DNA of 5,456 nucleotides. Origin: an uncultured Gemmatimonadota bacterium (GTDB lineage Bacteria; Gemmatimonadota; Gemmatimonadetes; Gemmatimonadales; Gemmatimonadaceae). Below the pieces are notes generated by a model. The model was not told the DNA's origin. It worked only from the letters and a program-made list of their open reading frames with translations, and searched no databases. Positions 4,928 through 5,456 of this stretch are shown piece after piece (within the stretch, counting starts at the first letter, position 1; each line of letters begins with the position of its first letter). The position numbers and the translations under genes are program-made. Where the stretch lies: NCBI GenBank assembly GCA_946479015.1, contig CAMLEQ010000281.1:1-5456 (forward strand). Direction: 5' to 3'.

Positions 4928-5456
4928 CGCGCCGGAATGAGGATCGCGCCTTCGGCGGCGCGGAGCGCGATCGTCGAGGTAGTATCCGAGAGCACGCCGT
5001 CCGAGCGCAGCACGCGCATCGGGGCGGGGAGCTGCACGAGGACGGCGGTGGAGTCATCGTAACGCGGCGCGGCGGGCCAGCCCTGCATCGGTCGCACGAG
5101 CACGAGAGCGCGCGCGTAGTCCCGCGCCCACACGCGGGCACCCTGGCCCGTCGCGTCGGTGCCGTTCTGGAGGACGTAGCGCGGCCCGAGCGGCGCGCCC
5201 ACGTCCGCGTCGAACACGCGGAGCCAGTGCGGCGCCGGGTCCTCGGACCAGGCGTTGTCGTGATCCCAGCTCACCATGCGCGCGGTGTCGCGCACCATGA
5301 GATACGCCGCGTACTCGGCGAGCTTCTGGCGCGCCCGCGGCGAGACGTCGTTACCCGCGGTGTACGACGCGGGCAGCTTGTCCACCCACGAGCGCACCGA
5401 GACCCACTCGACGCGCGCGCCGGCCGCCACGAGGTGATCGACCCACGTCCACCAGA
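4924..5456 (-). CDS. C-terminal part of a glycoside-hydrolase-like protein (partial)
   Basis: The reading frame enters from the right edge (WWTWVDHL...) and gives 176 residues before the TGA at 4926-4924; a GTG at 5430 lies in frame but is probably internal. The visible part reads like the last helices and strands of an alpha/beta barrel (GARVEWVSVRSWVDKLPASY, then a helix, then RMVSWDHDNAW), followed by DADVGAPLG and a strand-rich tail starting RDYARALVLVRP and ending EGAILIPAR. That tail pattern, R-x-F/Y-x-x-G/A-L-V-L-V-x-P followed by beta strands, resembles the C-terminal beta domain of uncharacterised glycoside-hydrolase-like proteins. Catalytic residues cannot be assigned because the N-terminal part is missing. 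In a phage setting it might act on host surface glycans. It overlaps the kinase-like gene by 4 nt. Confidence 0.55.
   Translation of the reverse strand, partial: WWTWVDHLVAAGARVEWVSVRSWVDKLPASYTAGNDVSPRARQKLAEYAAYLMVRDTARMVSWDHDNAWSEDPAPHWLRVFDADVGAPLGPRYVLQNGTDATGQGARVWARDYARALVLVRPMQGWPAAPRYDDSTAVLVQLPAPMRVLRSDGVLSDTTSTIALRAAEGAILIPAR

Noticed and set aside
4536..5141. Upstream extension of the holin-like frame to give 366 residues
   Set aside because: It overlaps the kinase-like and glycoside-hydrolase-like genes in another frame and is Arg/Ala/Pro-rich; the hydrophobic protein begins at 4484.

Overview
The window is GC-rich (about 70% by eye) and densely coded. Nearly everything lies on the minus strand as one block of eleven small-to-medium genes read from right to left. 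Eight of the ten gene junctions overlap by 1 to 7 nt, mostly as ATGA or GTGA stop/start overlaps. There is only one real gap, of 50 nt. The gene set points to a tailed-phage genome or prophage: a putative holin-like membrane protein, an Rz/i-spanin-like protein, a nucleotide-metabolism fusion (DUF4406 plus DUF6378/MazG-like), a phage-type metallophosphoesterase with an N-terminal helix-turn-helix, and small zinc-ribbon-type proteins. The spanin-like protein implies a Gram-negative (outer-membrane) high-GC host. No more precise host can be read from the sequence. No integrase, terminase, capsid, tRNA, rRNA or CRISPR is present.

Right part (5456 to 4041): the C-terminal end of a gene entering from outside the window, resembling the last part of uncharacterised glycoside-hydrolase-like proteins. 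It is followed, with a 4-nt overlap, by a 130-residue protein with the skeleton of a protein-kinase fold but a degenerate catalytic loop. A 50-nt gap with a short hairpin then leads to a holin-like hydrophobic protein.

Middle part (4037 to 2455): an acidic hypothetical protein, a Cys-rich DUF6527-like protein, a small helical hypothetical protein, the Rz-like protein and another small hypothetical protein. The Rz-like gene carries a perfect AT-rich 23-bp palindrome that stands out sharply from its surroundings.

Left part (2458 to 1): the DUF4406-DUF6378 fusion and the HTH-metallophosphoesterase are coupled by ATGA. A zinc-ribbon protein follows and is still open at the left edge. The first 65 bases also look like the 3' end of a plus-strand gene for a hydrophobic protein, so the operon may meet a convergent gene there.

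Taken together this reads as a late or accessory phage operon combining host lysis (holin-like, spanin-like; no endolysin recognised) with nucleotide and nucleic-acid functions. Functions are assigned from motifs visible by eye; no database search was made.
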